From Methanothrix sp. (GTDB taxonomy: Archaea; Halobacteriota; Methanosarcinia; Methanotrichales; Methanotrichaceae), in assembly GCF_016706325.1 (NCBI RefSeq), contig NZ_JADJJX010000001.1:496001-560000 (forward strand): a stretch of 64,000 nucleotides of DNA, read 5' to 3'. Shown here one piece after another: positions 1 through 9,745 of this stretch; within the stretch, counting starts at the first letter, position 1, and each line of letters begins with the position of its first letter. The notes beneath the pieces were generated by a model that worked only from the letters and a program-made list of their open reading frames with translations, did not search any database and was not told the DNA's origin. A program made the position numbers and the translations under genes.

Positions 1-250
1 GTTCTGCCACGTTGTTGACCAGAACCTCAGCCAGCCCGCAGGGATGATGCCCTCGAACGGCCTTCGGGCTTCCGAACCCGGGTTTGACCAGCTTTCCCTT
101 GGCAGCAATATGCTTTCTGAGCTTATTGTGCAGGCCGCGGGGCTTTCGCCAGCTTGTGCCAAGCTTCTTCTTTTTATGTGAATCATGAAAGTTGAACTCG
201 GGCTTCTTGGACTTCTGCCTGGTTCTGACTCTTAGCAATCTCTCTGCCAT
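1..250 (-). CDS. rpl32e: Ribosomal protein L32e (C-terminus cut by window edge)
   Basis: Large-subunit protein found only in archaea and eukaryotes. The ATG at 250 opens a very basic reading frame (start MAERLLRVRTR, then a KKKK stretch, TSWRKPRGL and GFGSPKAVRGHHPCG) that runs off the left edge, so about 83 residues are visible. Its position right after L6 is the normal archaeal order (L6, L32e, L19e, L18, S5). Six bases separate it from the L6 stop, so it belongs to the same transcript. Family is clear from sequence and order; the C-terminus cannot be seen. Confidence 0.93.
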   Translation of the reverse strand, partial: MAERLLRVRTRQKSKKPEFNFHDSHKKKKLGTSWRKPRGLHNKLRKHIAAKGKLVKPGFGSPKAVRGHHPCGLAEVLVNNVAE

Positions 251-256
251 CCGAAT

Positions 257-788
257 TCACCTCTTGTCTGTCAGATATATCCCATCCTGGAATACCCTGA
301 CATCGAAGCCATGCACCCGGGTCGCCTGTTCGATATTGGCCATGGTCTGGCCAACATTCTCTTTGTCGATGCCTGTAATCACGACTTCGTCTTTTTCCTA
401 CCTCGACCCGGGTTCCTGGCAGAACCCGAGCAGATCGGGGCTTTCTCTCGCCGAGGAAGTTGTTTATGATCAGCTCATCGGAAGCTACCTTGAGCTGGAT
501 GGGAAAGTGGGAGTACACGACCTTCATCCTGTACTCAAATCCATTTGTGACGCCGACAATCATATTGTTTATGTGAGAGGCCAGCGTTCCCACCATTGCC
601 CTGTGGCGCTTGCGATCGACCCTGGAATTCACAACCACCTGAAGATCCTCTTTGCTGATCTCCAGGTCGGGATAAGAGAGTCTCCGGGACAGCTCGCCCT
701 TCGGCCCCTTCACTGTGACGACATTCCTGTCCACAGAGACTGTAACTCCTTCCGGGATCTCTACCTGTCGCGCAATCTCTTTGACCAT
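257..788 (-). CDS. rpl6: Ribosomal protein L6, frameshifted in this sequence
   Basis: Large-subunit protein L6. It starts [12 protein letters not shown] at 788 with an AGGTGGT ribosome site overlapping the S8 stop. The frame is normal to about residue 130 ([10 protein letters not shown]), then becomes nonsense and runs through the L32e start. Dropping one T from the T5 run at 392-396 (plus strand) restores the conserved tail ([15 protein letters not shown] through IYLTDK) and the TGA at 257. L6 is essential and single copy in archaea, so an extra base in the sequence is more likely than a real mutation. The coordinates given span both frame segments. Confidence 0.9.
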
Positions 789-796
789 CAGACCAC

Positions 797-1195
797 CTAA
801 TATACATATGCCAGGAGCTGCCCGCCCAGGGACTGAGCTCTGGCATCTGAGTGGGCCATGACCCCTTTGTTGGTGCTCAGTATCAGCACCCCGAAGTTCT
901 TGGCGGGGAGGAACCTCTTCTCCCACTTCTCCATCTCTGTAGCCTTGGTGGAGAACCGCGGCTTGATGACACCACAGCGGTTGATTCTCCCCAGGAGCTT
1001 CACCCGGAACATTCCTGACTTTCCATCATCAATAAACTCAAACTCGCCGATGTATCCCCTATCCGCCATGACCTTCAGAGCCCTTCCTATGACCTTGGAG
1101 GCGGGATGGATGATGCATTCCGGCTTGCCTACGCTCTCCGCATTCTTTATTACGGACATCGCATCGGCCAGTGGATCCAATAACACTGCAACCAC
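797..1195 (-). CDS. rps8: Ribosomal protein S8
   Basis: Small-subunit protein that binds the central domain of 16S rRNA. Reads 132 residues, usual for archaeal S8, with [13 protein letters not shown] at the N-terminus and the C-terminal [15 protein letters not shown] signature. The frame opens with a GTG directly after the S14 stop. A second GTG two codons before DPLAD (at 1189) is an equally good start because many family members begin MLLDPLA. Lies between S14 and L6, as expected. Confidence 0.96.
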   Translation of the reverse strand: MVAVLLDPLADAMSVIKNAESVGKPECIIHPASKVIGRALKVMADRGYIGEFEFIDDGKSGMFRVKLLGRINRCGVIKPRFSTKATEMEKWEKRFLPAKNFGVLILSTNKGVMAHSDARAQSLGGQLLAYVY

Positions 1196-1348
1196 CTACG
1201 AATACTTTTCAAATCCCATTTCAGGGGCGATCTCTCGGAAGCACTGACGGCACAGGTAAATCCCGTACTTTCTCACCAGGCCGTTCTTGCGGCGGCAACG
1301 CTTGCAAACGTTTGCTCCCCTTCCATAGACCTTCTTGCCTTTCTTCAT
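1196..1348 (-). CDS. rps14: Ribosomal protein S14, zinc-binding form
   Basis: A 50-residue small-subunit protein starting [13 protein letters not shown] at 1348. Four cysteines (C15-x2-C18 and C33-x2-C36) make the zinc ribbon of the short, zinc-containing S14 type. Its ATG overlaps the L5 stop by four bases and its TAG abuts the S8 GTG, so it is tightly coupled in translation. Length, motif and position all agree. Confidence 0.95.
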   Translation of the reverse strand: MKKGKKVYGRGANVCKRCRRKNGLVRKYGIYLCRQCFREIAPEMGFEKYS

Positions 1349-1860
1349 GCTGCCTCCAAGACCTCAACGCCAAACTTCTTCTTGACGAACTCCACTGTAT
1401 CATCCTGGCTCAGCCTCTGTCTGGCCGGTAGCTTCTTTTTGGCTACCCTTCTCCGGGCTATCCTGTAGCCGGCCCTCTTCAGGGCCACGGAGATGTCCAT
1501 GCCGAATATCCCAATCTCCGGGTCGTATCTCATGCCAGGAAAGTCGGTGTGCTCCTCGATGCCAAAGGAGAAGTTGCCCTGCTGATCGAACTGGCTCTTC
1601 CTCAGGCTATTGCCTGCCGCTTTGAGGGCAAGGAGCAGAAAGTCCTCTGCTGCTTTGCCCCTCAGGGTCAGCTTGGCGCCAATGGGCTCCTTCTTCTTTA
1701 TATTGAACGTGGGCAGAGTCTTCTTGGCCATTGACCGGACGGGCTGCTGATTGGTGATCGCCTTCATGATCGTCTCGGCGTTCACCAGCCTCTGACCGCT
1801 CTCTCCTACCCCCACATGCACGACCACCTTGTCGATATGGGGTTCGAGCATCGCATTCAT
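1345..1860 (-). CDS. rpl5: Ribosomal protein L5
   Basis: 5S rRNA-binding large-subunit protein of 171 residues. Recognisable features are [12 protein letters not shown] near the start, [10 protein letters not shown] in the middle and [23 protein letters not shown] toward the end (quoted in part). The archaeal length and the place between S4e and S14 fit. The start overlaps the S4e stop by four bases. Confidence 0.97.
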   Translation of the reverse strand: MNAMLEPHIDKVVVHVGVGESGQRLVNAETIMKAITNQQPVRSMAKKTLPTFNIKKKEPIGAKLTLRGKAAEDFLLLALKAAGNSLRKSQFDQQGNFSFGIEEHTDFPGMRYDPEIGIFGMDISVALKRAGYRIARRRVAKKKLPARQRLSQDDTVEFVKKKFGVEVLEAA

Positions 1861-2561
1861 CTGGTTGCCCCCAGCTTGATGACCGGGCTTTCTGTTCCGA
1901 TCATGTAGACATACCTCTCGATGGTCTCAAACTCCTCATCGCCCGATATTATAACTCGGTTGGGCTGAGAGCTCCTCACCTTGATTATATCCTTGATCTT
2001 CCCCATCTGGCCGCTGTGCTTCCCGCCCACGACCATGGCCAGGTTGCCGACCTTGAACTCGATCCTCTCATCGATATCCTTTTCCGGTATGGATAAAACC
2101 AGGGAGTCGCCCACCTTATACTCGCCTTCCGCCAGCTTATTCGAGCCATCGGAGAGGTTGAGCTGCTGCTTGCTGCCCTTCAGGATGGTCTTGTTCTCGA
2201 TCCGGGCCAGCTTTCTCGCCTCTCCCGGCTCAAGAAGGCTCAGATAGAACATCCCCTTCTCATCCTTCAGCATCCTGTACTGCTGACCGAGGAGGGGCAG
2301 GCCTATGACATCGAATATCCCTACGGGGAGCTTGTGGTCCTTCTGGGCTTTGCCGTCCACCAGGACCTTGCCCTCATAAAGAACCGTCTTGGCCTCGCGG
2401 GCATTGTCCACCAGCTTCAGCATATCTCTGACCACCATCAAGAGAGGCATGCTCTCTGTAGATGAATGAGGGCCTGGTCTGCTCTTGGGGGCCCATACGC
2501 TTGTCTTTCTGGCTACTGGCCAGCTGACGGGGATGGTCAATCTTTTCGTATGCAGGCTCAA
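1857..2561 (-). CDS. rps4e: Ribosomal protein S4e
   Basis: Archaeal/eukaryotic small-subunit protein, 234 residues. The N-terminus ([16 protein letters not shown]) is the usual S4e opening. It is followed by an S4-like RNA-binding region ([17 protein letters not shown]) and a KOW-like segment ([18 protein letters not shown]). It overlaps L24 upstream and L5 downstream by four bases each, showing continuous translational coupling. Confidence 0.97.
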   Translation of the reverse strand: MSLHTKRLTIPVSWPVARKTSVWAPKSRPGPHSSTESMPLLMVVRDMLKLVDNAREAKTVLYEGKVLVDGKAQKDHKLPVGIFDVIGLPLLGQQYRMLKDEKGMFYLSLLEPGEARKLARIENKTILKGSKQQLNLSDGSNKLAEGEYKVGDSLVLSIPEKDIDERIEFKVGNLAMVVGGKHSGQMGKIKDIIKVRSSQPNRVIISGDEEFETIERYVYMIGTESPVIKLGATR

Positions 2562-2917
2562 GCAGATCGCCTCTCGAATATCTTCTCCCTCTCAGCATCC
2601 TCAAGCTCCAGCTTGACGATTATCACATTAGAGGGATGAATGGTTCTGGGTACCTCTGTTCCATCAGCACGGTAGTTGCTCACTCCCGCCACCTTGATGG
2701 TACATCTCTTGATGTCCACATCCTCGACTGCACCCTCTGTTCCGGCATGATCTCCACGCACCACCCTGACTGTATCGCCCTTGCGTATCTGAGCATTGCG
2801 CTTTTTCAGCTCCTCCCGCAGGGCCCGGCTCAGGGGGGCGTGCATGTACTTTTGCCGCCTGTGCAGCGGTGCAGTGTACCTCTCTTTCCGCTGCTTTCTG
2901 GGCTGTTTTGTAATCAT
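2558..2917 (-). CDS. rpl24: Ribosomal protein L24
   Basis: Large-subunit assembly protein with a KOW motif ([19 protein letters not shown]). The frame can open at 2932, but I choose the ATG at 2917 ([14 protein letters not shown]): a GTGAT ribosome site sits just upstream, and the earlier ATG would overlap L14 by eight bases. The protein is then 119 residues, normal for archaeal L24. Confidence 0.96.
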   Translation of the reverse strand: MITKQPRKQRKERYTAPLHRRQKYMHAPLSRALREELKKRNAQIRKGDTVRVVRGDHAGTEGAVEDVDIKRCTIKVAGVSNYRADGTEVPRTIHPSNVIIVKLELEDAEREKIFERRSA

Positions 2918-2924
2918 AGAATCA

Positions 2925-3323
2925 TCACACAATTATGGATGCTGCAGAGGCGATCTTGCTGAACCTCTCCGCCACCTCTCGGGCTACAGGTCCCTTGACC
3001 TCTGAGCCCTTGGGTACGCCATCATCGTCCACTATGACGGCGGCATTATCCTCGAACTTCACCCTGAGGCCATCGGGCCTGCGATACTCCTTTCTCTGGC
3101 GGATGATGACAGCCTTGAGTATCTGTTTTCTCATCTCAGGAGTTCCCTTCTTGACAGAGACTATCACCATGTCCCCGATTCCTGCGCAGGGCTGTCTATT
3201 TTTCACGCCCCGGTAATTCTTTACCGAGATAACGCGTAGCATCCGCGCACCTGTATTGTCTACACAATCCAGGTATGCGCCAGCGTTGATCGTCCTTGGG
3301 ATCTTGGCCTTCTGTCCTCTCAT
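2925..3323 (-). CDS. rpl14: Ribosomal protein L14
   Basis: Large-subunit protein at the inter-subunit bridge. The ATG at 3323 ([15 protein letters not shown]) overlaps the S17 stop by four bases and gives 132 residues, the archaeal norm. The longer frame to 3374 lies inside S17 and is rejected. The signature region [12 protein letters not shown] and the C-terminal [11 protein letters not shown] are present. Confidence 0.97.
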   Translation of the reverse strand: MRGQKAKIPRTINAGAYLDCVDNTGARMLRVISVKNYRGVKNRQPCAGIGDMVIVSVKKGTPEMRKQILKAVIIRQRKEYRRPDGLRVKFEDNAAVIVDDDGVPKGSEVKGPVAREVAERFSKIASAASIIV

Positions 3324-3640
3324 TTCAAGACCTCCACTACCACATAGGATTTTGTCTTGGAGAGGGGCCGACACTCAGCTATTTTGACACGATCTCCTGC
3401 CTTGGCTTCAAGGCATGGAGGATTGTGCGCATGGATCTTGGACTGCCTCTTCTCAAATCGTTCATACTTCGCTGCTTTCTTCTCAAACTTGCGCATAACT
3501 ACCACGGTGTTATCCATCTTATCGCTGACCACAGTGCAGCTGAAGACCTGGCCGCGAACGGGAAGGGTACCGTGGAAGGGACACTTGGGATCGTCGCACT
3601 CTTTTTCCGGTGGTACTACGTCCAGTCCGATATCCCTCAT
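3320..3640 (-). CDS. rps17: Ribosomal protein S17
   Basis: Small-subunit protein with an OB fold. The ATG at 3640 ([17 protein letters not shown]) overlaps the Rpp29 stop by four bases, and an ATG three codons earlier is less consistent with that coupling. The archaeal N-terminal [10 protein letters not shown] stretch precedes the S17 core ([32 protein letters not shown]). The length of 106 residues is usual. Confidence 0.96.
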   Translation of the reverse strand: MRDIGLDVVPPEKECDDPKCPFHGTLPVRGQVFSCTVVSDKMDNTVVVMRKFEKKAAKYERFEKRQSKIHAHNPPCLEAKAGDRVKIAECRPLSKTKSYVVVEVLK

Positions 3641-3930
3641 AACTTCCACCTCGTCCTCTGCATTCTCTTGATTATTCTGTTCTCAGGCTGCGAGATCAAA
3701 ACCGAGCCCGCGACCCTCACCCTCTGTCCGTCAGGCAGGGTGAAGGTCAGGCTGGCATTCTTTTTTGGAATGCGCAAGACCTTGCTCTCCGCCTCCAAAA
3801 GGAATGTGTTCCTGGTCTCGTCCACAATCCTTCCTCTGAGCCCAACGATACCTGGCTCGCTGCTCGACTCGACCAGAACATCCAGGCCGATAAGCTCGTG
3901 CCTCGCCAGGTTCGAGGGGATGAGTCTCAC
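3637..3930 (-). CDS. rnp1: RNase P protein subunit Rpp29 (Rnp1)
   Basis: Protein component 1 of archaeal RNase P, which removes 5' leaders from pre-tRNA. It reads 97 residues with the Sm-like core ([35 protein letters not shown]). Its place between L29 and S17 is the standard archaeal location. No SUI1 (aIF1) gene separates it from L29 here, unlike in several other euryarchaea. Both ends overlap neighbours by four bases. Confidence 0.95.
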   Translation of the reverse strand: MRLIPSNLARHELIGLDVLVESSSEPGIVGLRGRIVDETRNTFLLEAESKVLRIPKKNASLTFTLPDGQRVRVAGSVLISQPENRIIKRMQRTRWKL

Positions 3931-4127
3931 TCTCTTCGCTCCGCCTTGACCGTCTCGATCCGGGCTATCGTCCGGCGGATATCTTTGATCCTCCCCGGCT
4001 TCTCTGGAGCACCACCGGCAGTGACGACTCCTCTCTCGCGGATGAGCTCATTTTTGAGCTTATTGAGCTCCTCGGATATCTCTTCCGCATTCATGTTTCT
4101 GATCTCATCGATCTTGAATATCGCCAT
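3927..4127 (-). CDS. rpl29: Ribosomal protein L29
   Basis: Large-subunit protein near the exit tunnel, 66 residues from the ATG at 4127 ([16 protein letters not shown]). A GTGAT ribosome site precedes this ATG, while the GTG at 4136 that opens the longer frame is itself part of that site. Two helices with the [14 protein letters not shown] pattern and the C-terminal [11 protein letters not shown] are typical. Confidence 0.95.
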   Translation of the reverse strand: MAIFKIDEIRNMNAEEISEELNKLKNELIRERGVVTAGGAPEKPGRIKDIRRTIARIETVKAERRE

Positions 4128-4132
4128 TTGAA

Positions 4133-4960
4133 TCACTCTTCTCTGGTGTCAGGCGCGCTGCCGTCCCCCTCTTCTATAATGGGAGCCTCCTCTGCTGCAT
4201 CCTGGGGCAGGGGTTGCTCCTCCAGGGGTTCAGGCATGACATTGGCCGCTTCAGGCTCCGGCTCCAGGAGCTGATCCAGCTCGCTCTTCTTCTCTTCTAC
4301 GGGCGCTGGTGCTGGCGCCGGGGAAGGGGCCGGGACAGACGGTGGTGCCGGCTCTGTTACTGATGGAGGAGCCTCAATCTGGAAGTCGTCTGGCAGCCGG
4401 ACATCAGGCGGGATGATCCTCACCTGGCAGCCTATAACTCCCAGCTTCTTCACCGCCACAGAGTAGCCACTATCCACGAGCTCAATGGCCGGTTTGCCGG
4501 AGTGCTTGATGTAGCCGGCGATGAACTTCTCTGTTCTGGAACGGGGACCGGTCAGCTTGCCGCTGATAACGATCTCGCAGCCAAGAGCCCCGGCATCCAT
4601 AACCCTTCGCATCATGGACTGGCCCGCCTTGCGGAAATACCAGCCCCGCTCCAGGGATGAAGCCAGGCGGTTGGCCACCACTCTGCCGTTCAGATCGCCC
4701 CGGCCCACATCCTGCACATCAATCTGAGGATTGTCCAGGCGGAATCTGCGGTCCAGGTCCCGGGTTATCTTGCGGATAAGTTTGCCTCCTTTGCCTATTA
4801 CCATCCCCGGCTTCTCTGCATAGACGGTGATCTGAGTCCCCATGGGGGTGCGGTTCATCTGCATGCCGCCATATCCCGCCCTCTCCAGCTCTTTTGCCAG
4901 AAACTCATTGACCAGGGCCTTGGTTATGCCCTCGGCCACGAACTTCTTCTCAACGGACAT
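4133..4960 (-). CDS. rps3: Ribosomal protein S3 with Pro/Glu-rich C-terminal tail
   Basis: Small-subunit protein at the mRNA entry site. Residues 1 to about 200 are a normal archaeal S3: a KH domain with [13 protein letters not shown], then the S3 C-domain ending near [11 protein letters not shown]. About 70 further residues form a Pro-, Ala- and Glu-rich acidic tail (repeated PAP and EPEP units). This tail is probably disordered and of unknown purpose. The ATG overlaps the L22 stop by one base. Confidence 0.96.
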   Translation of the reverse strand: MSVEKKFVAEGITKALVNEFLAKELERAGYGGMQMNRTPMGTQITVYAEKPGMVIGKGGKLIRKITRDLDRRFRLDNPQIDVQDVGRGDLNGRVVANRLASSLERGWYFRKAGQSMMRRVMDAGALGCEIVISGKLTGPRSRTEKFIAGYIKHSGKPAIELVDSGYSVAVKKLGVIGCQVRIIPPDVRLPDDFQIEAPPSVTEPAPPSVPAPSPAPAPAPVEEKKSELDQLLEPEPEAANVMPEPLEEQPLPQDAAEEAPIIEEGDGSAPDTREE

Positions 4961-5421
4961 CAGCTCTTCACCTCGGTCAAGACCATCTCCACGCTCACCG
5001 TCTGAGTGTTCTTGGGAGTGGCTCTTCCCATAGCCCGGGGCATCCAGCCCTGAATGGTTCTGCCCTTGAGGGTGCCGGCATGGTAGATCCTCAATTTATC
5101 AGGCTCCATGCCCTTGTACTCGCCATTGGCGATGGCATTATCCAGAACCTTCAGCACCTCTCTCGCTGCCTTCTCAGGGTACCGGCCTGCATCCCAGCCC
5201 ACTAAGCCGCGCTTATGGGCCACATTCTTATTGTATCTTCTGAAGGGAACAGGCCTTCTCAATGCGATCACATCCTCCAGATAGGCACGGGCCAGGTTGG
5301 CCCTCATGCCTCTTAGCGCTCTGCAGATCTCGCGGGCATGCTTAGGTGAGATGTGAAGCTCCATCCCCATGGCCCTTGATGAGCGTCCTGCAGGCGTAAG
5401 CGAATAGTTCAATCTGCCCAA
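4960..5421 (-). CDS. rpl22: Ribosomal protein L22
   Basis: Large-subunit protein lining the exit tunnel. The frame opens with GTG at 5427, but I prefer the TTG at 5421 ([12 protein letters not shown]): an AGGTG site lies five bases before it, whereas the GTG is almost on top of that site. The loop segment near residues 100-125 and the C-terminal [17 protein letters not shown] are family features. It reads about 153 residues. Confidence 0.93.
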   Translation of the reverse strand: MGRLNYSLTPAGRSSRAMGMELHISPKHAREICRALRGMRANLARAYLEDVIALRRPVPFRRYNKNVAHKRGLVGWDAGRYPEKAAREVLKVLDNAIANGEYKGMEPDKLRIYHAGTLKGRTIQGWMPRAMGRATPKNTQTVSVEMVLTEVKS

Positions 5422-5430
5422 TCTCACACC

Positions 5431-5841
5431 TCACTTCAGCGGCACATACTTGCTTGATCTGGTAGCGCCCACCCCTGCGGCTCCGTGCTGGACGCGACCG
5501 CGCGTCATAGAGAACTCACCGAAGAAGTGCCCGACCATCTCGGGAATGACCTCTACCCTCTCAAAGCTCTTGCCGTTATAGATCTCGATCCTCTTGCCCA
5601 CCATATCAGGGAGGATAATCATATTCCGGATATGGGTTCGGACTGAGTCTTTATTCTTCAGGTTAGCCAGGAGCTTCTTGTTCTCCTTGGCAATTCCTCT
5701 CTTGATCGATCTGCGCTGCCGCGCTGGAAACAGCCCGGCAAGCTCCTCTATGCTCAACTTGGCGAGGTCGGCCATCTTCCGACCCCGATACAAGAACTCT
5801 TCCTTCCTTTTTGGAAGCTTGGATCCTGCTTTCTTAGCCAA
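5431..5841 (-). CDS. rps19: Ribosomal protein S19 (TTG start)
   Basis: Small-subunit protein of the head domain. The best start is TTG at 5841 ([16 protein letters not shown]), which has a TAGGTGAT ribosome site five bases upstream formed from the L2 stop region. The GTG at 5850 lies inside that site. The core ([34 protein letters not shown]) is archaeal/eukaryotic S19 (S15e). It reads 136 residues. Confidence 0.94.
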   Translation of the reverse strand: MAKKAGSKLPKRKEEFLYRGRKMADLAKLSIEELAGLFPARQRRSIKRGIAKENKKLLANLKNKDSVRTHIRNMIILPDMVGKRIEIYNGKSFERVEVIPEMVGHFFGEFSMTRGRVQHGAAGVGATRSSKYVPLK

Positions 5842-5850
5842 AATAATCAC

Positions 5851-6564
5851 CTAGCGCTTACCGGTTCTCCGTGCAGCGATTGATCCCACCTTTCTGCCAG
5901 GGGATGTGTTCCTGCTCACCGTCTTTGGCCTGCCAGGATGCTGCCATCCGCCGCCGCCGAAGGGATGGTCGACTGCATTCATTGCCACGCCCCTGACCAC
6001 AGGCCATTTCTTGGGCTTGGATTGGAACTTATAGAAGCTCTTGCCTGCCTTGACCAGGGGTTTGTCCAGGCGGCCGCCCCCGGCCACCACACCAATGGTT
6101 GCCATGCACTTCGGGTTGAGCCACTTCATCTCCCCGCTGGGGAGCTGGACCACTGTCTTGCCCACATCATGAGCCACGAGGATGGCACAGACCCCAGAGG
6201 AACGGGCGAACTGGCCTCCATGCCCGGGCTGCGACTCGACATTGCAGATCGGTATGCCTTCAGGTATCTCCGACAGGGGGAGGGTATTTCCAGGCTCGAT
6301 CGGTGCAGATATGCCGCAGGCTATCTCCTGGCCGATATAGACCCCCTCGGGCACCAGGATATATCTCATCTCGCCGCTGTTCAAGGCCACCAGGGCCACG
6401 GGAGCAGTTCGAGCTGGATCTCTCATAATATCCTGCACGATGCCCTTGACGGTCTCGTCATGGTCTCTTTTCAGGTGTTTGATTTCTGCTCTATACCGGT
6501 GAGAAGGTGCCCTGTACCTGGGACCTCCTGCGCCTCTATTCTGCGATATGATTCGATGTCCCAT
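5851..6564 (-). CDS. rpl2: Ribosomal protein L2
   Basis: Large-subunit protein required for peptidyl-transferase assembly, 237 residues. Shows MGHRIISQNRGAGGPRYRAP at the N-terminus and the highly conserved WPVVRGVAMNAVDHPFGGGG loop, whose histidine is near the catalytic centre. It sits between L23 and S19 with a ten-base gap from L23. Confidence 0.98.
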   Translation of the reverse strand: MGHRIISQNRGAGGPRYRAPSHRYRAEIKHLKRDHDETVKGIVQDIMRDPARTAPVALVALNSGEMRYILVPEGVYIGQEIACGISAPIEPGNTLPLSEIPEGIPICNVESQPGHGGQFARSSGVCAILVAHDVGKTVVQLPSGEMKWLNPKCMATIGVVAGGGRLDKPLVKAGKSFYKFQSKPKKWPVVRGVAMNAVDHPFGGGGWQHPGRPKTVSRNTSPGRKVGSIAARRTGKR

Positions 6565-6574
6565 TGTATTCCAC

Positions 6575-6823
6575 CTACAGCAGCCCTAGTCTAGTGGCCA
6601 ATTCGTTCGCGCTGCCCTCTTTGGCCAGCTTAACTACTGCCTTCTTCTCTCCCCGGGAGGTGATCATGGTCCTGACTGCCAGGACATTGATATCATAAAG
6701 ATCCTCCAGGGCCTTCTTGATCTGAGGCTTGGTGGCATCGATGTTCACCAGGAACTCCAGGGTGTCGTCGGCATCGATCATGCTGGTGACCTTTTCAGTA
6801 ACATAAGGGCTCTTGATAATCAT
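6575..6823 (-). CDS. rpl23: Ribosomal protein L23
   Basis: Exit-tunnel protein that docks SRP, 82 residues, the archaeal length without the long bacterial loop. Opens [15 protein letters not shown] and contains [18 protein letters not shown]. Its ATG overlaps the L4 stop by four bases. Confidence 0.97.
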   Translation of the reverse strand: MIIKSPYVTEKVTSMIDADDTLEFLVNIDATKPQIKKALEDLYDINVLAVRTMITSRGEKKAVVKLAKEGSANELATRLGLL

Positions 6824-7593
6824 TGATTTGCCTCCGGGGAGCCTCTCTCAGCCAGCCTCTCCAGGGACGACTCCGTCCAGATGGTGAGTCTGCCGGCTTT
6901 GGTTCCAGGGGCGAGCAGCTCAGCGTTCAGCCTATCCACAGTGACGAAGTCGACACCGGGAAGATTACGGGCTGCCTTTCCCAGACCTGCATCGTTTCCA
7001 GCGACGATGAGCAGGCTCTTTCTGCCTTTATACTTCCTTCCTCGCAGCTTTCCCTTGCCGGCGCGGATATGTCTTCCGGCTTTGGCCCTGAGGACATCAT
7101 CCCAAAGGCCTGCTGCCACCAGGAACTTGATGATATCAGAGGTCTTGTTGAGGGACTCAAGATCATTCTTGGCCACCACCGGCAGCTCGCGGGAGAACCT
7201 GTGGCCCCGGGCCTCGACCAGAGCGGCAGATGCCGTAGCGGCAATGGCCGAGCGGATGGCTTTTCTTCTCTCCTTTCGGTTGACCTTCTCTTTGTAGACG
7301 GCATTTGGCTGTGGTGCATGCGACCGCCGGCCACCCACGGCCATGGGAATACCTGCAGCTCTCCTGCTATTCTTAAGCCTGGGAACCCTGGAGGTGCCAT
7401 GCCCCGTGCCCCAGGATACAGCAGAGGTGTTCATGCCAGCATAAAAGTGAGGTCCGTAAGCCTGAAGTCTGTTGGCCTGGGCTGCGAGGACAGTCCTCTT
7501 GATGATGTCCGGGCGGTACTCCTCCTGGAAGACCGCTGGCAGCTCGACCTCGCCTGCTGCATTTCCCGATAGATCAATTACATTGGCCTTCAT
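6820..7593 (-). CDS. rpl4: Ribosomal protein L4 (L4e/L1e)
   Basis: Large-subunit protein of 257 residues. The archaeal N-terminus ([19 protein letters not shown]), the RDK-rich extended loop ([43 protein letters not shown] in part) and the [23 protein letters not shown] block are diagnostic. It starts three bases after L3 and overlaps L23. Confidence 0.97.
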   Translation of the reverse strand: MKANVIDLSGNAAGEVELPAVFQEEYRPDIIKRTVLAAQANRLQAYGPHFYAGMNTSAVSWGTGHGTSRVPRLKNSRRAAGIPMAVGGRRSHAPQPNAVYKEKVNRKERRKAIRSAIAATASAALVEARGHRFSRELPVVAKNDLESLNKTSDIIKFLVAAGLWDDVLRAKAGRHIRAGKGKLRGRKYKGRKSLLIVAGNDAGLGKAARNLPGVDFVTVDRLNAELLAPGTKAGRLTIWTESSLERLAERGSPEANQ

Positions 7594-7596
7594 TCT

Positions 7597-8601
7597 CTAG
7601 ACCCCCTGTTGGGATTGCTGGCTCACATGGAGCAGCTCGGGAGCTTTCACGAAGTTCTTTCCTGGCCTTATAGCATGTCTCATCCGCACCAGCCTCTTGA
7701 CTGGGCCGGGGACGCTCCCCTTGATCAGGATGTACTGATTTCTGACCACACCATAGCCGGGGAATCCTCCCTCCGGGGTGATCTTCGATCCGTCGGCTCC
7801 AATGAACATCAGCCTCTTGTTATATTCTGTCCTCTGCTGGTAGCCCATCTGACCAAGCTGGGGAACGCGCCAGCTTATATGGGATGGATTCCAGGGACCC
7901 AGGTTGCCCACATGGCGGAGCTTGCCCGTCCTGGCGTGCTTTCTCTTGGCCAGGGCGATTCCCCAGCGCTTGACCGGTCCCTGGGTGCCCTTGCCCTTGG
8001 TGATGGCAGAGGTGTCCACCAGGTCCCCCAGCTCAAAGACGCTGGAGACCGGGATCTGCTGGCCGAGAAGAGACTGGGCATAAGAGAGCCTGTCGCTCAT
8101 TGAGCCGCCATTGATTGGCATCTCCATGATCTCAGGAGCCTTCTTGGGAATCCCGGATACAAGTGAGGGATTGGTGTGCACCAGAACGCGGACATCGGCG
8201 ATCTCCTCGCCCAGAGCGGCCAGATCTCCAGGAGCAGTCCCGCGGGTCTTCTTGGGAATGGTCATCGTCCGGGAGAGCTCAGGGCCCAGGTTCTCTGCCC
8301 AGAGCTCGCCTGCTGGTCTCAGGCCGCCATTATAGCTCTCGTAGGCGCGCACGGCCACCACATTCATGGGAGGAACCTCAAGAACGGTAACGGGCGTGCT
8401 GATCTCCATGCCCTCGGTGAGGCTGCGTGGTTGGTCATCTATCATCATGACATGGGTCATGCCTGCTTTATAGCCGGCGAAGCCTGCTATCCTGGCCTTC
8501 TCCTTCTCAGGCCAGCTTCTGATCCTGGGGACCTCGCTCTTGGCCCTCTTTCTCGGGCTGTAGGCCAGCGAACCTCTTCTAGGTCGGTGTATTTTTGCCA
8601 T
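7597..8601 (-). CDS. rpl3: Ribosomal protein L3
   Basis: Large-subunit assembly initiator, 334 residues as usual in archaea. Starts MAKIHRPRRGSLAYSPRKRA. Contains GYKAGMTHVMMID, the GKGTQGPVKRWGI loop that reaches the peptidyl-transferase centre, and GYGVVRNQYILIKGSVPGP. The ATG follows the stop of the SPOUT methylase with no gap. Confidence 0.98.
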   Translation of the reverse strand: MAKIHRPRRGSLAYSPRKRAKSEVPRIRSWPEKEKARIAGFAGYKAGMTHVMMIDDQPRSLTEGMEISTPVTVLEVPPMNVVAVRAYESYNGGLRPAGELWAENLGPELSRTMTIPKKTRGTAPGDLAALGEEIADVRVLVHTNPSLVSGIPKKAPEIMEMPINGGSMSDRLSYAQSLLGQQIPVSSVFELGDLVDTSAITKGKGTQGPVKRWGIALAKRKHARTGKLRHVGNLGPWNPSHISWRVPQLGQMGYQQRTEYNKRLMFIGADGSKITPEGGFPGYGVVRNQYILIKGSVPGPVKRLVRMRHAIRPGKNFVKAPELLHVSQQSQQGV

Positions 8602-9441
8602 TTAGTCCTCCAAACTCACCAGGTTGAGAAGGGCGAGGGTGGCGAAGATTGCTTCCTCCACTCGGACGGTCTCAGTTCCCTGATGAGGGATGGTGTTGAA
8701 CATTTCATACCTTTTCATTGACTCTTCACTCAAGAACGCATCTACGCCTCGTGCCGGTGAGCCGAAGGCCACCACAAGGTCGCGCTTTTGGCCCGACCGG
8801 CCCAGATTCAAGAGTACCTGGGGCGTCGCCGGCTGGCCATCTCTGGAGGCGAGAACGATTCGGGCATCTTTCAGTGATGCCAGGTAGCTCTCCAGGCTAT
8901 CCACTACCTCGATCTCATAACCCCAGTAATGGGGAATATCCTTCTGTTCCACAGGCTCAGCGGCGAGCGGTTCCTGCGAAAAGATTCTGACGCTCAGGCG
9001 CTGCCCTACCGGTAACTCTTCTCCGGTGCGTAGGGGAATTGGGCGATTGATTCCTATTTCCACCCAGGCGCCACCATCAGATCCGACGCTTTCAACGACT
9101 GCTCCGACTCGATACTCGCCAATCTTGAGCGATTCTGATCTTGAGTTGATGGGGTGATGGGCTGTGCGCAGCGGGGGCAGCATTCCCACATGACGGAGCT
9201 CCTCCCGGCGGGGGATGAGCATCTTTCTCAGATATTGAGGGGTTTCCATGTAGCGCAGAACAAGGGATATGAACCGGGAATCATTGAACTCAGGGTCCCG
9301 GTAGATCACTATCCTGCTCACGCGGAAGACTGCTGCTGCCCTTGCGATCTGGCCAACTTTGAGGGTGTTGACACGCATATCCCTGCTCTCCATAGTGAGA
9401 GAGGACGGGATAAGGATGGCTCTCTCGCAGCGTCCAGTCAT
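8602..9441 (-). CDS. Putative SPOUT-family RNA methyltransferase heading the ribosomal operon
   Basis: About 279 residues from the ATG at 9441. It resembles the archaeal/eukaryotic COG2106-type SPOUT family, likely S-adenosylmethionine-dependent RNA methylases. Signs are the N-terminal IVIYRDPEF region with two leucine-rich helices (SLVLRYMETPQYLRKMLIP), an OB-like middle part (VGAVVESVGSDGGAWVEIG) and a C-terminal knot region (VVAFGSPARGVDAFL, FNTIPHQGTETVRVEEAIFA). A box A at 9471-9478 puts the transcript start near 9450, so the upstream GTG at 9459 is unlikely. Its location directly before L3 is common in euryarchaea and suggests rRNA work. Target unknown. Confidence 0.85.
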   Translation of the reverse strand: MTGRCERAILIPSSLTMESRDMRVNTLKVGQIARAAAVFRVSRIVIYRDPEFNDSRFISLVLRYMETPQYLRKMLIPRREELRHVGMLPPLRTAHHPINSRSESLKIGEYRVGAVVESVGSDGGAWVEIGINRPIPLRTGEELPVGQRLSVRIFSQEPLAAEPVEQKDIPHYWGYEIEVVDSLESYLASLKDARIVLASRDGQPATPQVLLNLGRSGQKRDLVVAFGSPARGVDAFLSEESMKRYEMFNTIPHQGTETVRVEEAIFATLALLNLVSLED

Positions 9442-9470
9442 CGGGTTTTCCTTCCTCACAAGAGAGTAGG

Positions 9471-9478
9471 TATATAAA
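9471..9478 (-). promoter_or_regulatory. Box A of the ribosomal-protein operon
   Basis: On the minus strand the sequence reads TTTATATA, a near-ideal archaeal TATA box. Its distance of about 30 bases to the ATG at 9441 leaves a very short leader. No other strong promoter was noticed inside the operon, where genes overlap or nearly touch. Confidence 0.7.
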
Positions 9479-9745
9479 AAGGTTTGGAAGGGAGAGAACT
9501 GGCGGGGAGTCGACTACAGATAACGGATTTTAACCACAAAGAGGACAAAGAGCAGAAAAGACTGGCAAAGGTCAATCCCGATTTCTCGAAGGCCTCTTAA
9601 AAAAAGAGTCATGTGTTCTGTATCATTGTGATGAGGCCCAAGCCTGCAGATCTCATAATAAAGCATCTGCCTCCCGTGGGAAAGGCACAAGGAGACCATC
9701 TCCCATCGCCTTCACCCTGGCTGGGACTTGGGCCTTCGCACTCAT

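Noticed and set aside
192..800. Plus-strand open frame of 202 residues opposite L6
   Set aside because: It is a shadow of L6 on the other strand, with no homology and no archaeal start signals.
5938..6594. Plus-strand open frame of 218 residues opposite L2
   Set aside because: Antisense shadow of the ribosomal protein L2 gene.
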